A stretch of DNA of 51,743 nucleotides from an uncultured Prevotella sp. GTDB lineage: Bacteria; Bacteroidota; Bacteroidia; Bacteroidales; Bacteroidaceae. The first letter of the stretch is position 1; every line of letters begins with the position of its first letter. Shown here piece after piece: positions 8,471 through 18,310 of this stretch. The position numbers and the translations under genes are program-made. A model generated the notes under the pieces. That model was not told where the DNA came from, made no database searches, and worked only from the letters and a program-made list of their open reading frames with translations. The DNA lies in assembly GCA_900543155.1 (NCBI GenBank), contig UQQN01000003.1, forward strand, positions 1 to 51,743, written 5' to 3'.

Positions 8471-11400
8471 TTATCTGTTGAGGGTGAACTTGATGCTCAC
8501 GCCAAAATCTTGTGTAGTTACAGGGTATGAACTTGAAGTGAGCAAGGGCTTGTTCATCTGTCGGTCGTAGTACGCCGTGAGTGTAAGCAATTTGCTCAAT
8601 GCATAGTCTGCCGAGAACGAAACTTGTACTGCCTTGTTTCCGCTTGTAGCCTGTGTAAGTTGTGTGAGGATATCACGATTCAGTGCATTTTGGTTGCGGA
8701 AAGTGAGGTCGAGGCGTAGGTTCAAGTCGTTGGCAAAACCATTGCTATTTGTAGTAGTCTTTTTGGTTCCACCACCTTTTTGTTTGCTTCTAATGGTACG
8801 TTTAGGAGCAAAGAGTTTGAGATCGGCAATTTTATAACCAAAGCCAAGCACAAAGTCGTTAGAGCGTGTTTCTGCCAATTGTTGCGAAGTCATGCTCAGT
8901 GTGAGTACACGGGTTTTGCGCATTTCGACCTTTGCAGTCAAATTGTTTTGGAAGGTCATGTCGATACCAATCAAGGGAGAGAAACTCTCATTGATGCTAA
9001 CAGTGGTTACATCGTACATGCAACTTGGGATGGGGTTGCCCGATACTACGTCGTTGACAAAACCAAATCCATTCATGTACTCCATGTAGCTGGTATACGT
9101 GTTGTATGAACCTACCGAATATACGCTCTTATAAGAGTGGTTCAGATTGAAGCTCTTAAACACCTTCTTCATTTTAGGCAACTTAGAGAGTCCACCATAT
9201 GAGATGCTCCAATTAGGGAGCAGTTTTAGTAATGAGGGGAAGATGTCTAAACCACTGTTACCCATGGTGTAGGCATTAAGGAATGCGGGAACCATAACCT
9301 CGGGTGAATATGCACTTACGGTGCCATTGGCGGGGTCGAAGGGTTTACCAGCCCAATTAGAGCCTATGGGATATGTGGCATTGGCATAAAGATTTTCTAC
9401 CTGCTGACGGTATCCCTCGAGGGAGTTGACAAACTTGGTAAAGGTTTTGCTCTTGTAACCCTTGTCGGGTGATCCCGTCTTTTCGAATGCACTGCCGATT
9501 GAGATGGTCGTCATAGAGAATGAACCTGTTTGTGTGGTAGGCATTCCGTCGAACATAAACTGAATGCTACGGTTGCGCGTTGTATTGCGCGAAGCATTGA
9601 GGTCGATTTTTACATCGCGGAAGGGTTCGAGTGTGGCACGCAATTGCAACGATTCAGTGAGGTTTGATGTAGCGGGCGTGGTAACACTGTCTGCCATGAG
9701 CAACCAACCACGTTCAGCAGCGTGGCGTATATAGCTCTCGTCGGTAGCACCAAAGGCAAAGTTGAGTCCTGGTGCAAATGCTCCTGCACTCTTGCTCTGC
9801 CCGAATATATCGCCAATTTGTGGCAAGAAGCCAGGTACGTTCATGTTAAAGCGGTTGGTATAGTTAATGCTCAAGTTGCGCACCATCATTAAGAAGCGCG
9901 ACCCCATTTGCAAACCTTTATACCATACTTGGTCTTCAGTACGCTTTTTGGGCGTAACGGTTATTTTTAAGCGAGCCGTGTCTTGCGAGAGGATAAGAAT
10001 CTTGTTGTTGTCTAACACCTTGAAGCGGATGGGGTAGCGTGTTCCGTCGGGACGGAGTGCTGTTACACGAATCTTCTTAGCACGTTGGTTATGTTGTAAC
10101 ACTTGTGTAGTGTCAGCCTTCAGTGTAAGTTCTTTTTGGAATGCCTTCTTCCCATCAACTCCTTTCTTTTTATCCTTAGGAGTTTGTGCGTATTTGCGGT
10201 TCACTTTTTTCAAGAAGGGCACATAATTATAGAGCGTCTCCATGTTGAGGCGTCCGTTGGCTGTGATGTTTCTTGAATTGTTAATGGTGTGGCCCAAAGT
10301 AGAACCATTTTCGAGTTCAGAACCACGCGCCCAGTTATACGTAGCGTTATAGGCTGCGTCTGTTGTAATCCATGTGAGATAGGGAATCTTGTTAATGGGC
10401 AACTTCCATGAGAAATCAAAGTTTTGTTGGTATGACAATGGACGTCCTAGGTGTTTAATACTAGTCCACACTGAATCTTTCCATGCTGTATATCGGTCGG
10501 GATACAAATCTTTGTTGACAGCGGTGTAAGGCTGTTCGATTTCAGCATTTGTGCCCGATGAGAAGTTAGCATGAATGTTTTTGGTCAAGTCCCAACGTAA
10601 TTGGAAAGAACGATTCCAAAGGAAGTCGCTCGACCAAGTAAGTGGCAGTGACGTGTTGTCGAGATTCTCCATATCGCGCTCTTGTAATTCATAATACGAG
10701 CGTGTGATGTCAGAGTTGAATCCCACATTCTGTGGCAGATAATTGAAGCTTTGCTCTTTCAAAATCTTGAACCACTTAGACTTACTTTTTGAACTCTTAA
10801 AAGGTTCGAATGGCTTAAAGTTTGTAGACCAGTTATAGTTGAAAGTGTACTTCCAGTTTTGGTCTTTTTCCCAGGCTGTGGTTTCGCCCGTTGTGTTGCG
10901 CGATGAGTGTGCATAGCCAAAGGTAAAGTTGGCTGGGTCGTAGGGCATGGGGTGTCGCTTTGTGGCAATGTTGAAGCGAGCTCCAGAGATACTGAAGTTT
11001 TTATTTACGATTACATTTTCGGCAATATTCTTCAACGAATCCTTTTGTGCTTTATTGGGAAGTGCGTCTAATGCATCTTGCAACTCCATGTCCGTATCGA
11101 GCGGATTGTAACGCGGCGAGGTGCGTTGCTTAGAGTATGAGTAATAAATTGGTGCATTGAGCTTTGCCTTTTCAGGCAAAATCTTTCCAGCATTTACGTT
11201 TGTAGTAACTGAATATTCGTAGAGGTTATTGTCGCGACGTTGTGTCACGGTTTCCTCTAATCCACCAAAACCTTCGGTTTCGATGTGTCCGGTAAGATTT
11301 ACAGAAGCAAGGTCAGAGAGTTGCACATTCAGTTGTGATTGGGCAGCCCATCCACCTTTATTCGTAAACTGCTGTAAGCGTAATTCGTTTGCCCACACTT

Positions 11401-14400
11401 CTACATTCTGCACGGTACGTGAGTTATTGCGTACACCTATCATAATGGTGCGAACCTCACCCAATGAGGGATTACCCATCACACTAATTTTGTTAGCAGG
11501 ACGGTTTGCATCGTATTCAGAATAAAGTTGTGCGTATGAGGCCATGCCTAAAGCCTTCTGCTTATTGCGATTTTTCTTTACATCGGTGAGCGACGTTAAA
11601 TCGATATCGAGCATGTTGTCGTCGGGCCACACCAAACGTGCCTCGCTTGTATTATCGGCATAACGACGTGCGGGGGTTATCTTCAGCGGAATTTCATATT
11701 CGTAGAAGTTGCTCTTGTAGTCAGAACCCAAACGAATGAAGATAGAGGTCTGTCCATCTTCTACCGTATTTTCGCCAATCAACGCGTTGGCGTGTGTAAA
11801 CATTTGCAAGTGCTTGTAGCGACGTAAGTCGAGGTTCGTATTTTTATATACGGCACGTGCATCACCACTTCCCAACTGCTTCACTGTGAGTGAGAGAGCT
11901 TGCTCGTTATTTTGCAAAATTTGGGTTTGTCCTGGGTCTACTACACGACTAATGCCTGGGGGCATGATGTAGTTAACGGGCTCTTTGGCATTGTTCTCTT
12001 CAAAGTTTACGGCACTTACTTCAAGTGTACCGCTTGCTTCAGGAGCCTTTCCTTGGTAAAGTGCTTGTTCGTAAGAGCGCCATTCGCCATGTACCAAGTT
12101 GAGTGTGGCAAAACGCAATACTACGGGTTTCTCGAATCCTGTGAGGAACATACGCATAAAGCGGATAGACGAGAAGTCAGAGATGCCACCTTCACGTTTT
12201 TCGTATTGATCTACGGGAATGCGAAATTGGTACCAAGTGTATTCTTTGGTTTTGCCATCGCGTGTCTTTTGGCTTGTTACACGTTTGTCTACAATGTAGT
12301 TTTGCCCTACTTGCATCGCATCTTCAGCAATGCGCACGCGGTATTGGTAATATTTTTCGTATTCGTTGAGCGTGAAGTCTTGGTTAATATCCTCCACGTC
12401 GGGTTGTGTTTTATAGGCTGTGCTGTATTTCTCGGGTGAGCTATCCGCATCAGGTGAGTTTCCGTTGGGGTTATTGATGTATTTGTAACGATCGAGAATA
12501 GAACGCCCCTCACGGTCATAGTCTGAACCACGGAAGTAATGATACTTGTCGGCAGAGGGTGACTTTAATATGCTATCGTAAACGGTAGGCGATACTTTGG
12601 GCTGAATGGCAGCCAAGAAAGCTGCATAGGCAGGGTAGGTACGCTCTTGTTCAGAGCTTAGACCGTTAAAGCCCACGTCTTGTTTGGCGCGTGCTCCACT
12701 TGCAGTGTTAAAAGCATAAGTCACTGTGTTTTGTGTGGGCACACGTCCCCAAATGGTTTCGGTATATTGTGTGGGGTCATCGTCAATAGGCAGTCCACTT
12801 TCATAGAATTTCTTTCCATCTTTCAATACGTCCTCGCTAATTTCGCCCAAGTTAAAGTAAAGGTCGCCATTGAAAGTTGTGCCAGCCTCTTTCGCTTTCA
12901 TAAATGGATCTTGCATCCAAAATTCGATGTACTCGATATTGGCAGCTTCAAAGTCTGAAGTTTCGAGTTTGCGCATCATACCACCCCAACGTTTACCTGG
13001 ATTGAGCAAACGTCCATTCGCATCGAGTGAGGGGTCGAGGTTGTAAGGACCACGTTCATTGGGGTAGTAAGCTAAATTGAGTACATTCAGCGTATTAGCT
13101 TCCTGCATATTCACACTCTTATTGGGGAAGAGTTCGCTTTTGTAAATCTCGCGTACGTCGGGGTCTGAGAGTTGTGCCAAGTCATTTTTTATGTGACTTG
13201 GCGTTAAACTTGAAGAACGACGTGTAAAAAGTGGGTCGATGTAGTACCATGCCAACAAGGCACGATTATAACCATATCGCACATCGTTGCTATATTTCGA
13301 CTCTGGGAACATAGAGGGAACACTTGATAGATTCCATTCCTTTGGATTCGAAATGTCTATTTCACTTTTAGAGTTTTCAAAGTCATCGATATACGAGGCA
13401 TTACCCTGTGCACCACGACTTTTGCCTGCCACAAGTTGTGCAAACTCAGCTGAGAAGTTGATGCTTGAGGGTGCTGTAACATGAATCAGTGGTAACTTAT
13501 CAATCCAGTCAGTAAGGCGTTGGCTTTGTTTTTTCCATGAAAGGTTGAGTCCCCACAACGTGTTGTTCAAGGGTTCTGATCCCATAGCGACTTTGGTGGT
13601 TAGAGGTTTTTCGCCCAAGTGCATAAATGTACCGCCAAATTGAAAGTCCTTTGAGAAATCATACTGAAAGTTCATGCCAAACATCGTCTTTCGCTGCATA
13701 CCATAGTCCGTGTTGCTCTCTAAGCTCACGTTCACATTGGTTCCAGCATCGAGGATGCTCTTATTCAGAATACGCACTACGCCAGAATTGTAATCTACCG
13801 TATAATCCGAGCCTTCAGTAAGTGTTTGACCACCCGCCGTAACTACTACCGAACCACGTGGGATATTCATAGCATTCAGTTGAATTTCATCGTTGCGTGT
13901 GGCTTTATACTGACCTGTAATTAAAAACTTATTGCGTTCGGCAATTTGTTTTGCTATGGTTCGGGTAGAATCGTAGAGTTCTTGAAATACATATTTATCC
14001 GAAACCGAAGGGTTGTTGATACTTTTTGCCAACGAAGAGCCAAAGGGTTCTACCACGGGAAAGAATACACGTCCACTCGAGGCATCAATGGTGTAGCCTT
14101 CTACATAGTCGAACACACCGTTTGCACCAATTTTGTTGTTATTGTCCAAACGGTCGAGTCCTACTAATGTCAGAATTTTTTTATCTTTAATGCTTGGATC
14201 TGGGATGTAGCTAAGGTATACACCTGTTGTGTCAGACAAAATTTTAATGTCCAACTTAAACTTATCCTTCTGCACAGAAGTCGCTCCTAATGCATAGACG
14301 TTTTTCATCATCAAGTTCCAATTGCCCATAGCGGGTGTACAGGCTGTATTTTTAAGCGTCTTCACAAAGAGAGCTTCTTTGTTGTCTTTACGGTCTGACG

Positions 14401-15874
14401 AAAATTCACCCACTTGGAATGTTTGACCTTTGTAGGTGTATTCGTAAGCCACTGCCAACACTTGGTCTGTTTGTAATGTCTGTTTCAGTGAGATATATCC
14501 CAATGCTGAATTAACGTTATATTCAGAGCTGTTGAGTTTTCGTGCCGACTCTAACTTTTCGTAATCGCTACCGCCCACTAATCCTGCTGCATCAAGGGTA
14601 GGCGTTGTCGCTGAAATATTTCGTGCAGCCACCAAGTCGTTAGTCAACGCCATATATAGCGTGTTTGAATTGTTTGTAGGGTTCACATCGTTAGCAGGCG
14701 ACCACATATCGTTGGCAATATGGTTGTATTCGCCTAAATCAGTAAATCCCACAATGTTACGCGTATCGTTTGTGGCACCCGTTTTATTGGTAACCCACAC
14801 TTCGATACGGTTAATAGTGATGCCCGATGTGATGTTGGGCAACTGACGCATGTTGTCGTCGTAATGGTCGCGGAAGTAGTGTGAAAGGAAGAAATGACGA
14901 TTTTCGTCGTATGCATCTGCCGAAAATTCAAAACTTGTAAGTTGTGAACCACCTTTTGAACTTACCGATGATGAAGATGATTTCTTCTGAGCTACTACGG
15001 TTGAGAGCTTAAGTTTACCAAACTGCATATCAGTTCTCACACCAAAGAGCGAAGAGGCACCTCGCACCAACGAAGAGTTGGTAGGCATACTCACATTACC
15101 TGCTTCAATAAGTTTGATAATTTCGTCTTCTTTACCCTCGTAGCGCAACTTCAGACTTTGTGTATCAAAGTCGAAGGTAGCTTCAGAGTTGTAGTTAAAG
15201 TCCATGTTTACCTTATCGCCCACTTTACCATTGAGGCTCAGGTTAATTTTTTCATCAAAGTCAAAACCAAACACCTTACGGTTGCGTTCTGAAAGACTGG
15301 GATTGTCTGTAAATCGCGTATTAGCTCCAATTTTCAATTCTGCCGAACCTTGTGTTTTAATGCGTACTCCTCCAGGGCCAAACACCTTGTTCATGGGGCC
15401 CAAGTCAAAATGCATGTCCGTAAAATCGAATTTATCTTTGCCGTGCTTTTTAAATTCTTCTGCGTTTTTTGCACGATAATAATTGGCAATAGAATGTTTC
15501 ATCATGAGATTTTGATATTCTTCCCATGACATAGAGAAGGGCGTATCGAGAAAATCGTCTCCCAATTTACGTCCCCAATAATATCCTCCAGTTTTATCGT
15601 CGTAATCGGCTTCAGTCTTTATGTTTTCGGGGTCGCGCAAGTCTATTGCTCCGCGTGTAGTGTCAGCCCAAGTAGTGAACGATGTTTTTCTCACTTTGGG
15701 CAATGTGTCATTGTCCGACCACGTTATGGCTTTTTGAGTATTCATGTTTGTGGCATGACTCTCTTGTGCCTCAGTGGTCGGTGTCGTAGTCTTTAAGTGC
15801 ATAAATGCCGCTTGTCCAGCCCCAATACTAAAAGTGGCCAATACAAGCAGCAGTATGTAGAACGTCTGTTTCAA
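8471..15874 (-). CDS. sprA: Type IX secretion system translocon protein SprA (Sov)
   Basis: The giant outer-membrane beta-barrel that forms the T9SS protein-conducting channel. At 2467 residues it matches the size of SprA/Sov (about 2400-2500). An N-terminal signal peptide (MKQTFYILLLVLATFSIGAG) is followed by the plug-proximal region and long stretches of barrel strands, for example KVNMDFNYNSEATFDFDTQS, ending in FGVSIKFTLNR, a typical outer-membrane C-terminus. The start codon is TTG at 15874: an in-frame stop lies two codons upstream and the next ATG would remove the signal peptide. The channel partner genes porU and porV follow on the same strand, and ruvA precedes it as in many Bacteroidota. 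Assignment is firm; the exact start is inferred. Confidence 0.95.
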   Translation of the reverse strand: MKQTFYILLLVLATFSIGAGQAAFMHLKTTTPTTEAQESHATNMNTQKAITWSDNDTLPKVRKTSFTTWADTTRGAIDLRDPENIKTEADYDDKTGGYYWGRKLGDDFLDTPFSMSWEEYQNLMMKHSIANYYRAKNAEEFKKHGKDKFDFTDMHFDLGPMNKVFGPGGVRIKTQGSAELKIGANTRFTDNPSLSERNRKVFGFDFDEKINLSLNGKVGDKVNMDFNYNSEATFDFDTQSLKLRYEGKEDEIIKLIEAGNVSMPTNSSLVRGASSLFGVRTDMQFGKLKLSTVVAQKKSSSSSVSSKGGSQLTSFEFSADAYDENRHFFLSHYFRDHYDDNMRQLPNITSGITINRIEVWVTNKTGATNDTRNIVGFTDLGEYNHIANDMWSPANDVNPTNNSNTLYMALTNDLVAARNISATTPTLDAAGLVGGSDYEKLESARKLNSSEYNVNSALGYISLKQTLQTDQVLAVAYEYTYKGQTFQVGEFSSDRKDNKEALFVKTLKNTACTPAMGNWNLMMKNVYALGATSVQKDKFKLDIKILSDTTGVYLSYIPDPSIKDKKILTLVGLDRLDNNNKIGANGVFDYVEGYTIDASSGRVFFPVVEPFGSSLAKSINNPSVSDKYVFQELYDSTRTIAKQIAERNKFLITGQYKATRNDEIQLNAMNIPRGSVVVTAGGQTLTEGSDYTVDYNSGVVRILNKSILDAGTNVNVSLESNTDYGMQRKTMFGMNFQYDFSKDFQFGGTFMHLGEKPLTTKVAMGSEPLNNTLWGLNLSWKKQSQRLTDWIDKLPLIHVTAPSSINFSAEFAQLVAGKSRGAQGNASYIDDFENSKSEIDISNPKEWNLSSVPSMFPESKYSNDVRYGYNRALLAWYYIDPLFTRRSSSLTPSHIKNDLAQLSDPDVREIYKSELFPNKSVNMQEANTLNVLNLAYYPNERGPYNLDPSLDANGRLLNPGKRWGGMMRKLETSDFEAANIEYIEFWMQDPFMKAKEAGTTFNGDLYFNLGEISEDVLKDGKKFYESGLPIDDDPTQYTETIWGRVPTQNTVTYAFNTASGARAKQDVGFNGLSSEQERTYPAYAAFLAAIQPKVSPTVYDSILKSPSADKYHYFRGSDYDREGRSILDRYKYINNPNGNSPDADSSPEKYSTAYKTQPDVEDINQDFTLNEYEKYYQYRVRIAEDAMQVGQNYIVDKRVTSQKTRDGKTKEYTWYQFRIPVDQYEKREGGISDFSSIRFMRMFLTGFEKPVVLRFATLNLVHGEWRSYEQALYQGKAPEASGTLEVSAVNFEENNAKEPVNYIMPPGISRVVDPGQTQILQNNEQALSLTVKQLGSGDARAVYKNTNLDLRRYKHLQMFTHANALIGENTVEDGQTSIFIRLGSDYKSNFYEYEIPLKITPARRYADNTSEARLVWPDDNMLDIDLTSLTDVKKNRNKQKALGMASYAQLYSEYDANRPANKISVMGNPSLGEVRTIMIGVRNNSRTVQNVEVWANELRLQQFTNKGGWAAQSQLNVQLSDLASVNLTGHIETEGFGGLEETVTQRRDNNLYEYSVTTNVNAGKILPEKAKLNAPIYYSYSKQRTSPRYNPLDTDMELQDALDALPNKAQKDSLKNIAENVIVNKNFSISGARFNIATKRHPMPYDPANFTFGYAHSSRNTTGETTAWEKDQNWKYTFNYNWSTNFKPFEPFKSSKSKSKWFKILKEQSFNYLPQNVGFNSDITRSYYELQERDMENLDNTSLPLTWSSDFLWNRSFQLRWDLTKNIHANFSSGTNAEIEQPYTAVNKDLYPDRYTAWKDSVWTSIKHLGRPLSYQQNFDFSWKLPINKIPYLTWITTDAAYNATYNWARGSELENGSTLGHTINNSRNITANGRLNMETLYNYVPFLKKVNRKYAQTPKDKKKGVDGKKAFQKELTLKADTTQVLQHNQRAKKIRVTALRPDGTRYPIRFKVLDNNKILILSQDTARLKITVTPKKRTEDQVWYKGLQMGSRFLMMVRNLSINYTNRFNMNVPGFLPQIGDIFGQSKSAGAFAPGLNFAFGATDESYIRHAAERGWLLMADSVTTPATSNLTESLQLRATLEPFRDVKIDLNASRNTTRNRSIQFMFDGMPTTQTGSFSMTTISIGSAFEKTGSPDKGYKSKTFTKFVNSLEGYRQQVENLYANATYPIGSNWAGKPFDPANGTVSAYSPEVMVPAFLNAYTMGNSGLDIFPSLLKLLPNWSISYGGLSKLPKMKKVFKSFNLNHSYKSVYSVGSYNTYTSYMEYMNGFGFVNDVVSGNPIPSCMYDVTTVSINESFSPLIGIDMTFQNNLTAKVEMRKTRVLTLSMTSQQLAETRSNDFVLGFGYKIADLKLFAPKRTIRSKQKGGGTKKTTTNSNGFANDLNLRLDLTFRNQNALNRDILTQLTQATSGNKAVQVSFSADYALSKLLTLTAYYDRQMNKPLLTSSSYPVTTQDFGVSIKFTLNR

Positions 15875-16012
15875 CAGTTATTTATTTTGTGTGGGTTGAT
15901 ACTTTAAGCAGGTTATTAAAATTCGCCTTACTTATATTTAGATTGAAGTATCAGAACTCTTTCTCAAAAATTTTAGGTATCTTCTTTAATACTTAGCGTT
16001 TTGTGCTTCTTT

Positions 16013-16618
16013 CTAAAGCATCTTTAGCGCCTTTTTGATAATAACCTCAACGGGAATAGAAGGATCTTCTTTCACAATTTGCATAACCACCTTTTGGGTT
16101 GGAGCTGGCGAGAATCCTAATACCGCCAAAGCTTGCACAGCTTCGTCTACTACAGGCGAAGCCACCTGTACATTTGTGCCATCTGCAGCGTTTGCAGCAT
16201 TACCAATGCCCATAAAGTTGGTCATCTTATCCTTCAGCTCCACAATAATGCGTTGCGCAGCTTTCGGACCAATACCTTTTACACTTTTCAGTGAGCGAAC
16301 ATCCTCACTTTGAACGATATTCGCCAAGTCAGCTGGCGTAAAGGCAGAAAGCACCATTCGGGCTGTTTGACCGCCTACTCCCGAAATACCGATAAGTAAT
16401 TCAAAGAGTTCGCGTTCAATGCGAGTGGCAAATCCAAATAGAAGGTAAGCATCCTCTCGTATCACTTCATAAACAAAGAGCCTAACCTCGTTCTTGTTTT
16501 GAATAGCAGTGTAGGTGTTGAGTGAAATGCTGAGTGCATATCCCACACCCGACTTTGCTTCGATGATGGCTTGCGTAGGCGTTAGTTCGTCCACAATGCC
16601 TCTGATGTATTCAATCAT
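16013..16618 (-). CDS. ruvA: Holliday junction branch migration protein RuvA
   Basis: DNA-binding subunit of the RuvAB branch migration motor used in recombinational repair. At 201 residues it has normal length. The N-terminal OB-fold region (MIEYIRGIVDELTP) is followed by two helix-hairpin-helix motifs (LIGISGVGGQTA and LKSVKGIGPKAAQRIIVEL) and a C-terminal domain after an alanine-rich linker that contacts RuvB. ruvB and ruvC are not in the window. It lies 138 nt upstream of sprA on the same strand, an arrangement known from other Bacteroidota. Confidence 0.97.
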   Translation of the reverse strand: MIEYIRGIVDELTPTQAIIEAKSGVGYALSISLNTYTAIQNKNEVRLFVYEVIREDAYLLFGFATRIERELFELLIGISGVGGQTARMVLSAFTPADLANIVQSEDVRSLKSVKGIGPKAAQRIIVELKDKMTNFMGIGNAANAADGTNVQVASPVVDEAVQALAVLGFSPAPTQKVVMQIVKEDPSIPVEVIIKKALKML

Positions 16619-16716
16619 ATTTTTATAGTGTATAACGAAGAGTCGTGAATTTTATTGTGTGCTTCTACGTTTAAATGTGGTTAATAGCAGAATTTTTATA
16701 ACTACCTTTAAATGCA

Positions 16717-16758
16717 GAGGGTGCCTCCGATAATTTTTGTGATTATCGGTAGCACCTC
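16717..16758. terminator. Hairpin downstream of folE
   Basis: Arms at about 16717-16734 and 16742-16758 (sharing CCGATAAT / ATTATCGG and GTGC / GCAC) form a long stem with small internal mismatches and a loop of about 7 nt, 37 nt past the folE stop. There is no U tract on the folE strand, so it may protect a 3' end rather than terminate by itself. Confidence 0.5.
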
Positions 16759-16794
16759 AGTGAAGGGTTTTGATTTTCGCCCTTTTATTATGCT

Positions 16795-17364
16795 TTAAAC
16801 CTGTTTGCCAATAAGTTGTAAAAACTCGGCACGTGTTTTAGCCTGTTCAAAAGCACCGCAGAAGTCTGAAGTTACAGTCACAGAGCTGTCTTTCTCAACA
16901 CCGCGCATTTGCATACACATGTGTTTAGCTTCAACTACAACCATAACACCCAATGGTGAGAGAGCTTCGTTGATGCAGTCTTTAATTTGCTTTGTCATGC
17001 GCTCTTGCACTTGCAGACGGTGCGAAAAAATGTCAACCACGCGAGCTATTTTTGAGAGTCCCGTAATGTAACCATTAGGGATGTATGCTACATGCACCTT
17101 ACCATAGAAGGGCAACATGTGGTGTTCGCAAAGTGAATAAAAATTAATATCTTTTACAATAACCATTTGGTTATAAGGCTCGCGAAACTTAGCCGAGTTC
17201 AGTACAGCGTGTGGATCCATTTCGTAGCCACGTGTCAGTGTCTGCATAGCCTTAGCCACACGCAAAGGGGTTTTAACCAACCCTTCACGTTCAGCGTCTT
17301 CACCAAGCAGTTTCAATATTTCGTGATAGTGATGTTGCAGTTGTTCAAGTTTGTCAGTTTCCAT
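16795..17364 (-). CDS. folE: GTP cyclohydrolase I
   Basis: Converts GTP to 7,8-dihydroneopterin triphosphate, the first step of tetrahydrofolate (and queuosine precursor) synthesis. The start is the ATG at 17364 (METDKLEQLQHHYHEIL); a TTG 12 codons further up is open but would lengthen the protein without family support. The 189-residue product has the zinc and active-site motif SLCEHHMLPFYGKVHVAYIP, then ITGLSKIARVVDIFSHRLQVQE and CMQMRGV with the second cysteine ligand. It lies downstream of the SPOR-domain gene on the same strand, as in Bacteroides, but 143 nt separate them, so it may also have its own promoter. Confidence 0.97.
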   Translation of the reverse strand: METDKLEQLQHHYHEILKLLGEDAEREGLVKTPLRVAKAMQTLTRGYEMDPHAVLNSAKFREPYNQMVIVKDINFYSLCEHHMLPFYGKVHVAYIPNGYITGLSKIARVVDIFSHRLQVQERMTKQIKDCINEALSPLGVMVVVEAKHMCMQMRGVEKDSSVTVTSDFCGAFEQAKTRAEFLQLIGKQV

Positions 17365-17507
17365 GTTTGTTATTGGATATTTTAAGCCTAAGTCTTTCAA
17401 GATTGTGTATTATTTAATTACACAGACCTCTTAATCTTTAACTTTCTATTATTATAGAGTTGATTCTGATATTTTTCAGCACATATTGCAAAGAATATCC
17501 CATGTTG

Positions 17508-18170
17508 TTAGTATGGCACATTCACTTCGCTTGCTACGATACGTGTTTCGTAAGTGAAGTGTGCACGTCGAATACGTGCTACATATTTTTGTGCCTCCTG
17601 ATGCGTTTTAAAATCGCCTACATGAGTTACCCATCTTGGTGCTTCGAAACTTGGGTAAACAGCTAACTCCTTAAATAGTCGTCTGCATTTATTTCCCATT
17701 TCGATAGCCTTCATCTTATCGGCACGGGTATTTCCGCCTGTAAAGATGCATATACGATATCCGCGTGCCTTATGTCGGGCACGCGATATGTAGTGCTTCT
17801 GTCTATTTACATTAGGGCGAGTTGAGCCTGTATGAGGTTTTGAGGTATTTGCGTGTGTAGCCTCAGTTTTACCCTCTTTTTTGTGCTCATTTTTATTTGT
17901 GTTAGCAACCGTATGTGGCGCACTCTCTGTGTGCGTGTCGGTTTGCGTTTTAGTTGTGTTATGGACAACAGGAGTGGTTGTTGTACTTTTTTTCTTGTTG
18001 CCATGGTTCACCACGTTGTCAATTTCGGGTGAATGATTAATAATTACGGAACCTTTACCGGCTTCGTTTTGTCGTAGTTTTTCAGTATAAGTATTCTGTG
18101 CGTGAAGTTGAAAAGCAACTAAAGAAGCAAAGACAGATAAGATTAAAGCTTTCATGGGGTTGTAATTCAT
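17508..18170 (-). CDS. SPOR domain-containing periplasmic protein
   Basis: A 220-residue exported protein. An N-terminal signal peptide ends FQLHAQ. Residues about 25-135 are a low-complexity linker rich in Thr, Lys, His and Asn. Residues about 140-215 form a SPOR domain (YRICIFTGGNTRADKMKAIE ... WVTHVGDFKTHQEAQKYVARI), a fold that binds denuded peptidoglycan glycans, often at division sites. Two ATGs are possible, 18170 (used here) and 18155 (MKALILSVFAS); the second gives an equally good signal peptide. The gene follows the tpiA fusion gene after a strong intercistronic hairpin. Its exact cell-wall role cannot be told from sequence. Confidence 0.85.
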   Translation of the reverse strand: MNYNPMKALILSVFASLVAFQLHAQNTYTEKLRQNEAGKGSVIINHSPEIDNVVNHGNKKKSTTTTPVVHNTTKTQTDTHTESAPHTVANTNKNEHKKEGKTEATHANTSKPHTGSTRPNVNRQKHYISRARHKARGYRICIFTGGNTRADKMKAIEMGNKCRRLFKELAVYPSFEAPRWVTHVGDFKTHQEAQKYVARIRRAHFTYETRIVASEVNVPY

Positions 18171-18191
18171 TGAAACTTCGATGTTTTAAGA

Positions 18192-18235
18192 TAGTGTAAA
18201 TGTGCAGTTGCTCATAGCTCCACACATTTACACTA
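18192..18235. other. Strong intercistronic hairpin between tpiA and the SPOR gene
   Basis: TAGTGTAAATGTG at 18192-18204 pairs perfectly with CACATTTACACTA at 18223-18235 (13 bp, 18-nt loop). It lies 21 nt upstream of the SPOR start and lacks a following U run on the minus strand. A processing or mRNA-protecting element is more likely than a terminator. Confidence 0.6.
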
Positions 18236-18310
18236 AGTTAAAGGGTGGTTCTAAAAATAATATGATTTAAAACCACCATTCTGCAGTTTTAAGATATCCT
18301 TTTTAAAGGA

